Assembly (NCBI RefSeq): GCF_029624655.1
Contig: NZ_JARRSA010000002.1
Coordinates: 143,865 to 207,864 of the forward strand
Source of the DNA: Roseicyclus salinarum
GTDB taxonomy: Bacteria > Pseudomonadota > Alphaproteobacteria > Rhodobacterales > Rhodobacteraceae
DNA: 64,000 nt
Reading direction: 5' to 3'
A program made the position numbers and the translations under genes. This document shows positions 19,709-28,769 of this stretch, piece after piece; within the stretch, counting starts at the first letter, position 1; the number at the start of each line of letters is the position of its first letter. The notes under the pieces were generated by a model, which searched no databases, had not been told where the DNA came from, and saw nothing but the letters and a program-made list of their open reading frames with translations.

Positions 19709-21087
19709 GGCGCGACCTCCAGGACCGAGACCGGCGCGCCCGAGATGTCGTGGAAGTAGCGCACCGCCATGTTCGCCGCCGTCTCCAGCCTATAGCCCGC
19801 AGATGCGCGCATGTCGTCGAGCGGCCTGAAATCCCGCGCGAAGCCGTCGCGCGCGGCCTCGAAGGTCTCGAGGCTCCAGGGCCGTCCGACCAGCGCCGCC
19901 TCGACATGGCCGGCCCGCTTCGGGATGCCCGCCATGCCGCCGAAGGCGATCCGCGCCGCGGTGATCACGCCGTCCTCGACCGTCACGTTGAAGGCGCCGC
20001 AGACCGCCGAGATGTCCTGGTCGAACCGTTTCGACAGCTTGTAGACGCGCAGCCGGTCGGGCTGGACCGGGAAGGAAACGGCCTCGACGAACTCGCCGGG
20101 GACGCGATCCTGTTTGCCGTAGTCGAGGAAGAACGCCTCGAGCGGGAGGGACCTGCGGACCGGGCCCCGGCGCAGGTGCAGCGTCGCGCCGAGCGCGATC
20201 AGCGCGGGCGGGCTGTCGCCGATGGGCGAGCCGTTGGCGATGTTTCCGCCGACCGTCGCGGCGTTGCGGACCTGCACCGAGCCGTAACGGCGCACCATCT
20301 CGGCGAAGCTGGGGTGAAGCTGCGCGACGAAGGCGCCGAAATCCGTCAGCGACGTCATCGCGCCGACGCGGACGGTTTCCCCGTCCGACGAGACGCCCCG
20401 CAGATCGGCGCAGTTGTTCAGGAACGCCACGGGAGCGAGATCGCGCAGCGCCTTCGTCACCCAGAGGCCCACGTCCGTCGCCCCGGCGATCAGCGTGGCG
20501 TCGGGATGGGCCTCGTACCACGCGGCGAGCGCGTCGGCGCTTTCGGGCATCGCGACGCCTTCGGCACGGCCGACGTCCTGCGCCAGAAGCTCCAGCGCCT
20601 CGGCGTCTTCGGTCATCCAGTCGGGCACCGGTTCGGCGGCGGCGGCCTCGGCCGCGCGGATGATTGGCGCATATCCGGTGCACCGGCAGAGGTTGCCTGC
20701 GAGCTGGTCGTCGAAATCCGTCCGCCCGTTCAGATGCGCGGTGGCCATCGACACGATGAACCCCGGCGTGCAGAAGCCGCATTGGCTGCCGTGATGCTCC
20801 ACCATCGCGGCCTGTACCGGGTGCAGCGCGCCGTCGGGGCCTGCGATGCCCTCGACCGTGCGCACCGCGCGGCCGTGCAGCTGGGGCATGAACAGGATGC
20901 AGGCGTTCAGCGCGCGCGCGCCGCCCGCATCGCTGACCATGACCGTGCAGGCGCCGCAATCGCCTTCGTTGCAGCCTTCCTTGGTGCCGGTCAGGCGCTT
21001 TCGTTCGCGCAGCCAGTCGAGCAGCGTCGTGGTCGGAGCCGTGTCGACCGACTGCGGTTCCCCGTTGAGAAGAAACCGGATCGTCAT
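19705..21087 (-). CDS. xdhA: Xanthine dehydrogenase FeS/FAD subunit XdhA
   Basis: The 460-residue subunit carries electrons from the molybdenum site to NAD+. The N-terminal 2Fe-2S domain has Cys39, Cys44 and Cys47 in [11 protein letters not shown] plus Cys63. The second 2Fe-2S domain has Cys103/Cys106 in SQCGFCTPG and Cys134/Cys136 in NLCRCTGY. The FAD domain follows, with [11 protein letters not shown] and [14 protein letters not shown]. It is the first gene of the minus-strand operon xdhA-xdhB-xdhC-importer-channel-BMP. The promoter should lie in the 261 bases between it and the divergent DUF6544 gene; I saw no clear operator there. Confidence 0.94.
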   Translation of the reverse strand: MTIRFLLNGEPQSVDTAPTTTLLDWLRERKRLTGTKEGCNEGDCGACTVMVSDAGGARALNACILFMPQLHGRAVRTVEGIAGPDGALHPVQAAMVEHHGSQCGFCTPGFIVSMATAHLNGRTDFDDQLAGNLCRCTGYAPIIRAAEAAAAEPVPDWMTEDAEALELLAQDVGRAEGVAMPESADALAAWYEAHPDATLIAGATDVGLWVTKALRDLAPVAFLNNCADLRGVSSDGETVRVGAMTSLTDFGAFVAQLHPSFAEMVRRYGSVQVRNAATVGGNIANGSPIGDSPPALIALGATLHLRRGPVRRSLPLEAFFLDYGKQDRVPGEFVEAVSFPVQPDRLRVYKLSKRFDQDISAVCGAFNVTVEDGVITAARIAFGGMAGIPKRAGHVEAALVGRPWSLETFEAARDGFARDFRPLDDMRASAGYRLETAANMAVRYFHDISGAPVSVLEVAP

Positions 21088-21348
21088 GGGATCTCATCCG
21101 CCGCGATACCTTTTCCGGGGTGGTCGTCCGGCCCTCGATGCGGCGTAGAGGGCGGCCCCGTTTTCGTGGTCGACCGCAGGCTAGAAGAACGGCCCCGGCC
21201 CCGCTTTGCAAGAGGAGTGCGGTCGCAGGGGCGAAGTGCCCGCATTTCGGGCGTCCGAGGCCCGCGGTGCCGGGCCGGGCTTGCGCAGGATCAACGACGC
21301 GGCAGCGCAGGGTCGATAGTTCGGCGCGAAAGATCAAGGAGGCGGCAC

Positions 21349-22176
21349 ATGACGGGTCTCGAATTCGCGGGCGTCGCGCTGGCGCTCGGTGTGGCGGCGG
21401 GCGTCGCGGCCCACCTCGTATCAGCCGCGCGGTTCCGCGCGCAGGCGGCCCGTTTGGCCTCGGCGATCGCCGAGGGGCCAGCGGCCTCCGCGGCCGATCC
21501 GCCGGACGCCCCGCGGCGCTTCGCCCTCGGCAACATCCGCGGCGACCGGGGCCCGTTCCGGGCGATCCGGATCGTCCAGGATGCCGATTTCAGAAGGGCG
21601 GAGACGTGGGGCCCGATGCCCGCCGTCCAGCACATCTGCCTCGGCGCGCCGGGCTTCGTCTGGAACGCGCGCGCGCCCGGTCCCGGTCTTCTTCCGGGCC
21701 TGCCGATGTTCACCGTGATCGACGCCCATGTCGGGGGCAGGGGGCTTCTGCGGGCCAACGCCCTCGGCTCGATCCCGGTCGCCCGCGCCGAGGGGGCCGT
21801 GCTCGACCGGTCCGAGGCCATGCGCTACCTCGCCGAGCTGCCGTGGGCGCCCGACGCGATCCTCGGCAACCCCGACATCGCGTGGCGCGAGACCGGCGCG
21901 GCCGAGGTCGAGGCGCGGATCGAGACGCCCTCGGGCCCGGCCGCCGTCCGCCTCGCCTTCGATGGGGCGGGCGACATCGTCGGAATGACGGCGCTCCGCC
22001 CCGACACGGGCCCCGGCGGCGCCGAGATCGCGCGCGAGTGGCGCGGCGTCTTCACGGATTACGGCTGGCTCGGAGAGCGTCGCATCCCCACGCGGGGCGA
22101 GGTCGGCTATGTCGAGGACGGCGTGTTCCGGCCCTACTGGCGCGGGCGGGTGACATCGCTGGAGCTTCTCCGCTGA
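21349..22176 (+). CDS. DUF6544-like membrane-anchored protein
   Basis: The 275-residue product has one N-terminal membrane helix (GVALALGVAAGVAAHLV) and a soluble part with WGPMPAVQHICLGAPGFVWNAR and IPVARAEGAVLDRSEAMRYL, a pattern I associate with the DUF6544 family. No catalytic motif is recognised. The ATG at 21349 is well supported by AAGGAGG six bases upstream. It is divergent from xdhA and about 90 bases before dnaE, which is probably transcribed separately. Confidence 0.7.
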   Translation: MTGLEFAGVALALGVAAGVAAHLVSAARFRAQAARLASAIAEGPAASAADPPDAPRRFALGNIRGDRGPFRAIRIVQDADFRRAETWGPMPAVQHICLGAPGFVWNARAPGPGLLPGLPMFTVIDAHVGGRGLLRANALGSIPVARAEGAVLDRSEAMRYLAELPWAPDAILGNPDIAWRETGAAEVEARIETPSGPAAVRLAFDGAGDIVGMTALRPDTGPGGAEIAREWRGVFTDYGWLGERRIPTRGEVGYVEDGVFRPYWRGRVTSLELLR

Positions 22177-22269
22177 GGCTACAACAAACAGCGCGGACCT
22201 TGCGTCGATCCACAAGATGATGCGGCTTCGGTCTTTCCCCCGCGGCGCTCCTCGCCTAGCATCCGCGCC

Positions 22270-25200
22270 ATGGCCGCGCCGCGATTCATCCATCTCCGCC
22301 TGCACACCGAATATTCGCTGCTGGAAGGCGCGATGCGGGTGAAGAAGCTTCCCGGCCTCGTGGCGAAGGCGGGCATGCCCGCCGTGGCCGTGACCGACAC
22401 CAACAACATGTTCTGCGCGCTGGAATTCTCGGAGACCGCGGCGAAGGCCGGGGTGCAGCCCATCGTCGGCTGCCAGCTCGATGTCGATTACGCCCCAGTG
22501 CGCCCCGGCGAGGCCCCCAATCCCTACGCGGCCGTGGTGCTGCTGGCGCAGGACGAGGCGGGCTACCGCAACCTCATGAAGCTCAACAGCTGCCTCTACC
22601 TGCGCGCGGACGGCGCCTTGCCGCATGTGACGATGGAGGAGCTCGGGGCGCATGGGCAGGGCCTGATCTGCCTGACGGGCGGGCCCGACGGTCCGGTCGG
22701 GCGGCACCTGCAGAACGGCAACGCGACCCGCGCCCGCGAGACGATGGAGCGCCTCGCCGCGATCTATCCCGGCCGCCTCTACGTCGAGCTGCAGCGCCAT
22801 CCCGCCGAGGGCGGCGCGCCGCAGGCCGAGCGCCTGACCGAGCGGGGCCATGTCGAGCTTGCCTACGACATGGGCCTGCCGCTGGTCGCCACCAACGACG
22901 TCTACTTTCCCGAGCCCTCGATGTACGCGGCCCACGACGCGATGATCTGCATCGCCGAGGGCGCCTATGTCGACCAGTCCGAGCCGCGCCGCCGCCTGAC
23001 CTCGCAGCACTATTTCAAGACGCCCGAGGAAATGGCCGCGCTGTTCGCCGACCTGCCCGAGGCGATCGAGAACACCGTGGAGATCGCGCGCCGCTGCGCC
23101 TTCCGCGCCCGGACGCACGACCCGATCCTGCCGCGCTTCGCCGACGACGAGGTGGACGAGTTGCGCCGTCAGGCGCGCGAGGGCCTGAAGGCCCGCCTCG
23201 CCGTCATTCCGCACGCCGCCCCGGTCGAGGACTACGAGAAGCGCCTCGACTTCGAGCTGGGCATCATCGAGGGGATGGGCTTTCCGGGTTATTTCCTGAT
23301 CGTGGCCGACTTCATCAAGTGGGCCAAGGACAACGACATCCCCGTCGGGCCGGGCCGGGGATCGGGCGCGGGCAGCCTCGTGGCGTATGCGCTGACGATC
23401 ACCGACCTCGATCCCTTGCGCTACTCGCTCCTGTTCGAGCGCTTCCTCAACCCCGAGCGGGTGTCCATGCCCGACTTCGACATCGACTTCTGCATGGACC
23501 GCCGCGAAGAGGTCATCCGCTACGTCCAGGAAAGATACGGCCGCGACAAGGTGGGCCAGATCATCACCTTCGGCGCGCTCCTGTCGAAGGCCGCCGTGCG
23601 CGACGTGGGGCGCGTCCTTCAGATGTCGTTCGGGCAGGTCGACAAGCTGTCGAAGATGATCCCGGTCGAAGGCGTCAAACCCGTTTCCATCGAGCAGGCC
23701 ATCGCGCAGGAAGAGCGCATCCGCAACGAGATGGTCGAGACCGAGCAGGACCGCCGCGAGGGCCGCGAGAACCCGGTGCGGCGGCTGTTCGACTACGCGG
23801 GCAAGATCGAGGGGCTTCTGAGGAACGCCTCGACCCACGCCGCGGGCGTGGTGATCGGCGACAGGCCCCTCGACGAGCTGGTGCCACTCTACCGCGATCC
23901 TCGGTCGGACATGCCCGCCACCCAGTTCAACATGAAGTGGGTCGAGCCCGCGGGCCTCGTGAAGTTCGACTTCCTCGGCCTCAAGACGCTGACCGTGATC
24001 CAGAACGCGATCGAGCTGATCCACGCCGGCGGCCGCAGCCTTCACGAGGCGGCCGACGGCCGCCGTCTCTACGATCCGCCCGAGGGCGCGGAGAACCAGA
24101 TCAACGCGATCCCGCTCGACGATCCGGCCACCTACGAGCTCTACGCCTCGGCCAAGACGGTCGCGGTGTTCCAGGTGGAAAGCTCGGGCATGATGTCGGC
24201 GCTGATGCAGATGAAGCCCACCTGCATCGAGGACATCGTGGCGCTGGTCGCGCTCTATCGGCCCGGCCCGATGGAGAACATCCCGAAATACTGCCAGGTC
24301 AAGAACGGCCTCAGCGAGCGCGACTACCTGCACCCGTCGGTCGATCACATCCTCGACGAGACGCAGGGCATCATCGTCTACCAGGAACAGGTGATGCAGA
24401 TTGCCCAGGAGATGGCGGGCTACAGCCTCGGCGGCGCCGACCTGCTGCGCCGCGCGATGGGCAAGAAGATCCAGGAGGCGATGGACGCCGAGCGTCCCAA
24501 GTTCATCGCAGGCGCCAAGGAAAACGGCGTCGACGACGCCAAGGCGCTGGAGGTCTGGAACCTTCTCGACAAGTTCGCCAACTACGGTTTCAACAAGTCG
24601 CACGCCGCCGCCTACGCCGTCGTGAGCTACCAGACCGCGTGGCTCAAGGCGAACCACCCCGTCGAATTCATGGCCGCCGTCATGAACTGCGACATCCACC
24701 TCACCGATAAGCTGGCCATCTACAAGGCCGAGGTCGACCGCATGGGGATCGAGGTTCTGGCGCCTTGCGTGAACCGGTCCGACGCGAGCTTCACGGTGCG
24801 GGAGGGCAGGCTTCTCTATGCGCTCGGGGCGCTGAAGAACGTGGGCGTTGACGCGATGCGCCTCATCGTGGAGGCCCGCCGCGGCGGGAACGGTCACGAC
24901 AGGCCCTTCGCCACGCTCTACGACTTCGCCCGCCGCGCGGACCTCAAGCGCGTGGGCAAGCGGTCGCTGGAGATGCTGGCGCGTTCGGGCGCCTTCGACG
25001 CGCTCGACCGCAACCGCGCCCGCGTGCTGGCGGGCCTCGACGCGCTCGTCGCCTATTCGGCGGCGATCCACGAGCAGAAGGGCAGCGCGCAGGTCTCGCT
25101 TTTCGGAGAGGCGGGCGAGGACCTGCCCGAGCCGCGTCTGCCCGATGCGGAAGACTGGATGCCCGCGCACATGCTGGCGCAGGAACATCAGGCCGTCGGC

Positions 25201-25812
25201 TTCTACTTCTCCGGCCACCCGCTCGACGACTACATGTCCGCGCTCAAGCGCAAGGGCTGCCTGACCCATGCCGAGGTCGAACGGCGCGCAAGCCGCGGCG
25301 ATTTCGTCACCTGGATGGCCGGCGCCGTCGCTTCGCGGCAGGAACGCAAGAGCCAGCGCGGCACGCGCTTCGCCTTCGTTGGGCTGTCCGACCCGACCGG
25401 CACCTACGAGGTGATGCTGTTTTCCGAGGCGCTTGAGGCGCACCGCCACATCCTCGAGCCCGGCACCAACGTCCGAATTCAGGTCAAGGCCGAGGTGCAG
25501 GACGGCACGCTGCGCCTGCGCGGCGAGACGGTGCAGCTCGTGGACGACGCCGTGGCCGCCGAGGCGCGCGGCCTTCGCGTCTTCGTCGACGACTGCGCGG
25601 CGCCCACCTCGGTCGCGCAGCTTCTGGCGCGCATCGCCGCGGAGGACGCGCGCGCGCCCCGCGGCCCGGTCTACATCTGCGCCATGGCCCCCGACTTTCC
25701 GGACGGCGCCGCCGAGGTCGAGGCTCTGGTGGGCGAGGGGCTTCCGGTGTCCCCGCAGATCAAGGGCGCCCTGAAAAGCCTCGGCGGCGTCGTCACCGTC
25801 GAGGAGATCTGA
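22270..25812 (+). CDS. dnaE: DNA polymerase III alpha subunit
   Basis: The 1180-residue replicative C-family polymerase begins with a PHP domain (HLRLHTEYSLLEGAM). The catalytic palm follows, with GPGRGSGAGSLVAYAL and the two metal-binding aspartates of PDFDIDFC near residues 401 and 403; a third aspartate lies in FDFLGLKTL near residue 565. Tandem helix-hairpin-helix and OB-fold regions make up the C-terminus, which includes a beta-clamp-like site QVSLF. Length fits the replicative DnaE1 rather than the shorter mutagenic DnaE2 (ImuC). It is flanked by unrelated genes and reads as a stand-alone unit. Confidence 0.96.
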   Translation: MAAPRFIHLRLHTEYSLLEGAMRVKKLPGLVAKAGMPAVAVTDTNNMFCALEFSETAAKAGVQPIVGCQLDVDYAPVRPGEAPNPYAAVVLLAQDEAGYRNLMKLNSCLYLRADGALPHVTMEELGAHGQGLICLTGGPDGPVGRHLQNGNATRARETMERLAAIYPGRLYVELQRHPAEGGAPQAERLTERGHVELAYDMGLPLVATNDVYFPEPSMYAAHDAMICIAEGAYVDQSEPRRRLTSQHYFKTPEEMAALFADLPEAIENTVEIARRCAFRARTHDPILPRFADDEVDELRRQAREGLKARLAVIPHAAPVEDYEKRLDFELGIIEGMGFPGYFLIVADFIKWAKDNDIPVGPGRGSGAGSLVAYALTITDLDPLRYSLLFERFLNPERVSMPDFDIDFCMDRREEVIRYVQERYGRDKVGQIITFGALLSKAAVRDVGRVLQMSFGQVDKLSKMIPVEGVKPVSIEQAIAQEERIRNEMVETEQDRREGRENPVRRLFDYAGKIEGLLRNASTHAAGVVIGDRPLDELVPLYRDPRSDMPATQFNMKWVEPAGLVKFDFLGLKTLTVIQNAIELIHAGGRSLHEAADGRRLYDPPEGAENQINAIPLDDPATYELYASAKTVAVFQVESSGMMSALMQMKPTCIEDIVALVALYRPGPMENIPKYCQVKNGLSERDYLHPSVDHILDETQGIIVYQEQVMQIAQEMAGYSLGGADLLRRAMGKKIQEAMDAERPKFIAGAKENGVDDAKALEVWNLLDKFANYGFNKSHAAAYAVVSYQTAWLKANHPVEFMAAVMNCDIHLTDKLAIYKAEVDRMGIEVLAPCVNRSDASFTVREGRLLYALGALKNVGVDAMRLIVEARRGGNGHDRPFATLYDFARRADLKRVGKRSLEMLARSGAFDALDRNRARVLAGLDALVAYSAAIHEQKGSAQVSLFGEAGEDLPEPRLPDAEDWMPAHMLAQEHQAVGFYFSGHPLDDYMSALKRKGCLTHAEVERRASRGDFVTWMAGAVASRQERKSQRGTRFAFVGLSDPTGTYEVMLFSEALEAHRHILEPGTNVRIQVKAEVQDGTLRLRGETVQLVDDAVAAEARGLRVFVDDCAAPTSVAQLLARIAAEDARAPRGPVYICAMAPDFPDGAAEVEALVGEGLPVSPQIKGALKSLGGVVTVEEI

Positions 25813-25816
25813 GGCG

Positions 25817-26695
25817 CTATCCCGGCCAGGCGAAACCCTGCGCCGCGCGCACCAGCGCCGCCGTCGCCGGCGCGTGCCTTCGCCCCGGCACCGTGGCAAG
25901 CGTCACCTTCCGCGCCACGGCGGGCTCGATCAGCGGCCGCTGCACCAGTCCTGGCAGGCTCACCGAATACTCCGGCATGAACGCGAAACCGATCCCCGCC
26001 AGCACCATGGCCTGCACCCAGTCCTCCCGCTCCGAGCGGAAGCGGGCGTAAAGCGCGACGCCGTCATCCTCGCAGACCCGCATGACCATCTCGCGCATCT
26101 CGCACGACAGGCGGTCGACGTAATCCTCGCCCGACAGGTCCCGCAGGCTCACCGCGTTCATCTCCCCCAGCCGGTGCTGCGGCGGAATGACCACGACGTA
26201 GCGTTCCTCGTAGAGCGGATGGAGTCTGAAGGCCTCGGCGATGCCGTCGATGTCGGTCAGGATCGCCGCGTCCAGCCGTCCCGCCTCGAGGTCGCGCCGC
26301 AGCCTCGCAAGCGGGCCCTCGCTAACGGCAAGCTCGATGCCGGGATGCGCCGCGCCGAGCCGCGCGAGAAACCGCGCGAGGCGCATGTGGCCGATCGTGG
26401 ACAGGACCCCCAGCCTCAGCGGCGCCTTCTCGAGAAGCCTGAAGCTTTCGGCCAGCGTCCGCGCGGCCTCGGCCTCGTCCGCGATGTGGCGCAGGTGCGG
26501 CAGCATCGAGCGCCCGAACTCGCTCAGCGCGACGCGCCGCCCCTCGCGCAGGAACAGCGCCGCACCCAGATCCTCCTCCAGCGCCTTGATCCCCTTGGTC
26601 AGCGCCGGTTGCGTCACGTGGCACTCCTCGGCGGCGCGCGTGAAGTTGAGTGTCCGCGCCGCCGCCAGCACATAGCGGATCTGCGACATCTCCAT
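25817..26695 (-). CDS. LysR-family transcriptional regulator
   Basis: The 292-residue protein has an N-terminal winged helix-turn-helix (QIRYVLAAARTLNFTRAAEECHVTQPALTKGI split over residues 5-36) and a C-terminal periplasmic-binding-like effector domain. The ATG at 26695 follows AGGAGGG by six bases. It is divergent from the DUF4242 gene, with a palindrome between them that fits a LysR site, so it probably controls itself and the DUF4242/MFS genes. The inducer is unknown. It is convergent with dnaE, only four bases apart. Confidence 0.9.
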   Translation of the reverse strand: MEMSQIRYVLAAARTLNFTRAAEECHVTQPALTKGIKALEEDLGAALFLREGRRVALSEFGRSMLPHLRHIADEAEAARTLAESFRLLEKAPLRLGVLSTIGHMRLARFLARLGAAHPGIELAVSEGPLARLRRDLEAGRLDAAILTDIDGIAEAFRLHPLYEERYVVVIPPQHRLGEMNAVSLRDLSGEDYVDRLSCEMREMVMRVCEDDGVALYARFRSEREDWVQAMVLAGIGFAFMPEYSVSLPGLVQRPLIEPAVARKVTLATVPGRRHAPATAALVRAAQGFAWPG

Positions 26696-26744
26696 GGGCG
26701 TCCCTCCTGCCGCTCCACACCTCAGGCGCAGATCATACCGCATT

Positions 26745-26763
26745 TTCCCCAAACCGTGGGGAA
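26745..26763. promoter_or_regulatory. Candidate LysR operator
   Basis: TTCCCC and GGGGAA form a perfect 6-bp inverted repeat with a 7-base spacer, centred in the region between the divergent LysR and DUF4242 genes. The T-N-A spacing and position about 50 bases upstream of the LysR start fit a LysR recognition site. No binding data are available. Confidence 0.5.
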
Positions 26764-26851
26764 TGGAACGATAACGCAATTGCAGTTCCTCCCGGCGACG
26801 CGGTGCGGTGCAATGGCCGCGTTGGCAATCTCGATACGAGGAGACAGGACA

Positions 26852-27115
26852 ATGCCGGTTTTCATGGTGGAACGCGATCTGAAGGGCATCGCCATGGAGG
26901 ATCTCGCGGGCGCGCAGCGCGCCGCGATCGCCCAGGCCGCCGAGATGCGCGGCGCGGGGCAGCGCATCGATTACATCCGCTCGACCTTCGCCCCCGAGGA
27001 CGGGCGCTGCATGTGCCTGTTCGAGGGCGAAAGCGCGGCGCAGGTGCAGGCGCTGAACGACGCGGCCGGGCTTCCCTACGCCCGCGTGGTGCCCGCGCTC
27101 GACCTCACGCCCTGA
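26852..27115 (+). CDS. DUF4242 (SCO4226-like) small protein
   Basis: The 87-residue protein fits DUF4242: PVFMVERDLKGIAMEDL, RIDYIRSTFAPEDGRCMCLFE and a C-terminal YARVVPALDL. Characterised relatives form ferredoxin-like barrels and the Streptomyces member binds nickel, but the cellular role is unclear. The ATG follows GAGGAGA by nine bases. It is divergent from the LysR gene and probably regulated by it. An MFS gene starts 51 bases after its stop and may be cotranscribed. Confidence 0.8.
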   Translation: MPVFMVERDLKGIAMEDLAGAQRAAIAQAAEMRGAGQRIDYIRSTFAPEDGRCMCLFEGESAAQVQALNDAAGLPYARVVPALDLTP

Positions 27116-27166
27116 CCCGCGCGAGGCCTCTATACTCCTGGGCGTGGCCGCCATAACGTCGCGGCC

Positions 27167-28381
27167 ATGTCCGTGCTCGACTCCCGCATTTCATGGCGCC
27201 GCCTCGGCCTGTCGCTCGCGCTTTCGCTTGTCGGCAACGCGGGGATGTGGGCGATCATCGTCATCCTGCCAGCCGTCGAGGCCGAGTTCGGCGTCGACCG
27301 CGCCTCGGCCGCGCTGCCCTACACGCTGACGATGGCGGGATTCGCGCTCGGCAACTGGGTGATCGGCCGCTGGGTCGACCGCCACGGCGTCGCCCGCGTG
27401 CTGGCCGTCGCGGCGCTCCTGATGGGCGTCTCGTTCGCGGGCGCCGCCGCCGCGCCCGACATCGCCACGCTCTGCGCGCTGCAATTCGCCATCGGCTTCG
27501 CCACGGCGGCAAGCTTCGGGCCCCTCATCGCCGACGTGAGCCAGTGGTTCCTGCGCCGCCGGGGCATCGCGGTGGCGATCATCGCGTCGGGGAACTACCT
27601 GTCGGGGGCGATCTGGCCGCTGATCCTGGCCGACATCCTCGCGGGCCCCGGCTGGCGCACGGCCTACCTCGTCATCGCCGCCTCCGCGATCCTCGTGATG
27701 CTGCCATTGACCTTCGCGCTGCGCCGCCAGCTCCCCGACGAGGCGATCCACGCCTCCACCGCCGCCGCCGCGCTGCGCCAGCAGTCCGCGGGGCTGTCGC
27801 CCGTCACGCTGGTCTGGCTTCTGGCCGCGGCCGGCGTCGCGTGCTGCGTGGCGATGTCGATGCCGCAAGTGCACATCGTCGCCTATTGCGTGGACCTCGG
27901 CTACGGCCCCGCCGTCGGCGCCGAGATGCTCTCGCTCATGCTCATGGGCGGCGTCGTCTCGCGGCTGGTGTCGGGGCTGCTGGCCGACAGGCTCGGCGGC
28001 GTGCCGACGCTCCTCATCGGCTCCACGCTGCAGATGCTCGCGCTGTTCCTCTACCTGCCCACCTCGGGGCTCGCGCCGCTCTATGCCGTGTCGCTGGTCT
28101 TCGGGCTGGCGCAGGGCGGCATCGTGCCGTCCTACGCGATCATCGTCCGGGAATACCTGCCGCCGAAGGAGGCGGGGGCGCGGGTCGGCTTCGTCATCAT
28201 GGCCACCATCGTCGGCATGGCGCTCGGGGGCTGGATGTCGGGATGGATCTACGACGTCACCGGCTCCTACGCCTGGGCCTTCCTGAACGGCATCGCCTTC
28301 AACGCGGTGAACGTCGCGATCATGCTCATGATCCTCCTGCGCTCGCGTCCGCGCAGTCCCGGCGCCGCCGTCCCTGCCTGA
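27167..28381 (+). CDS. Major facilitator superfamily transporter (MCT/OxlT-like)
   Basis: The 404-residue inner membrane protein has twelve predicted helices. Features include [18 protein letters not shown] between helices 2 and 3 (MFS motif A) and the repeat form [11 protein letters not shown] in the second half. The pattern fits monocarboxylate or organic-anion carriers, though the substrate is not clear. It follows the DUF4242 gene in the same direction and may share the LysR control. A GC-rich palindromic repeat directly downstream may act as its terminator. Confidence 0.88.
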   Translation: MSVLDSRISWRRLGLSLALSLVGNAGMWAIIVILPAVEAEFGVDRASAALPYTLTMAGFALGNWVIGRWVDRHGVARVLAVAALLMGVSFAGAAAAPDIATLCALQFAIGFATAASFGPLIADVSQWFLRRRGIAVAIIASGNYLSGAIWPLILADILAGPGWRTAYLVIAASAILVMLPLTFALRRQLPDEAIHASTAAAALRQQSAGLSPVTLVWLLAAAGVACCVAMSMPQVHIVAYCVDLGYGPAVGAEMLSLMLMGGVVSRLVSGLLADRLGGVPTLLIGSTLQMLALFLYLPTSGLAPLYAVSLVFGLAQGGIVPSYAIIVREYLPPKEAGARVGFVIMATIVGMALGGWMSGWIYDVTGSYAWAFLNGIAFNAVNVAIMLMILLRSRPRSPGAAVPA

Positions 28382-28385
28382 GCCT

Positions 28386-28454
28386 CCTTCATCTTTCCCG
28401 AAAATACCGCCGGGGGGAGGGCCGAAAGGCCCCGGGGGGCAGCGCCCCCCGTCC
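28386..28454. repeat. GC-rich palindromic intergenic repeat, copy 2
   Basis: The element starts with CCTTCATCTTTCCCGAAAA and continues into nested inverted repeats (GGGCC..GGCCC; GGGGGGC..GCCCCCC). The second half matches the element at 10925-10963; the first 20 bases match a stretch inside xdhB at 18523-18543. It lies between the MFS gene and slyX, where it could terminate both convergent transcripts. Confidence 0.75.
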
Positions 28455-28460
28455 ATGGCC

Positions 28461-28664
28461 CTACCAGTGCGGCGGCTTCTGATCGGCAAGCGGGACCTGC
28501 CCGCCCGCGTCTGCCTCGCGTTCGGCCTCACGCGCCATCAGCGTCTGGACCCGCGAGGTCAGCCGCGCGATCTCGGCATCCTGCCGCGCGACGACGTCCG
28601 ACAGGTCGTCCACCGTGCGCACGAGATGCGCCAGCACTTCCTCGAGATCGTTCCTGTCGCTCAT
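28461..28664 (-). CDS. slyX: SlyX family protein
   Basis: The 67-residue coiled-coil protein has the SlyX pattern: an N-terminal leucine heptad helix ([19 protein letters not shown], then [13 protein letters not shown]) and the terminal PPHW, close to the PPHY that usually closes SlyX proteins. Function is unknown; the family takes its name from a locus next to slyD in E. coli. It is convergent with the MFS gene and divergent from hisS. Confidence 0.87.
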   Translation of the reverse strand: MSDRNDLEEVLAHLVRTVDDLSDVVARQDAEIARLTSRVQTLMAREAEREADAGGQVPLADQKPPHW

Positions 28665-28769
28665 CTCACCCCTCCTTGCGGACCGCCATGGGCGGCTCCG
28701 GCCGCCTTGCCCCGCCCGCGCCCCTCGGATAGACGGGCCGCGTCAGGAAAGACAAGGCATCCCGACCCC

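Noticed and set aside
21421..25899. A 1492-codon open frame on the minus strand
   Set aside because: It is antisense to dnaE, a complete gene with all expected motifs; its translation is rich in Arg, His, Leu and Val and matches no family. Long antisense frames are common at this GC content.
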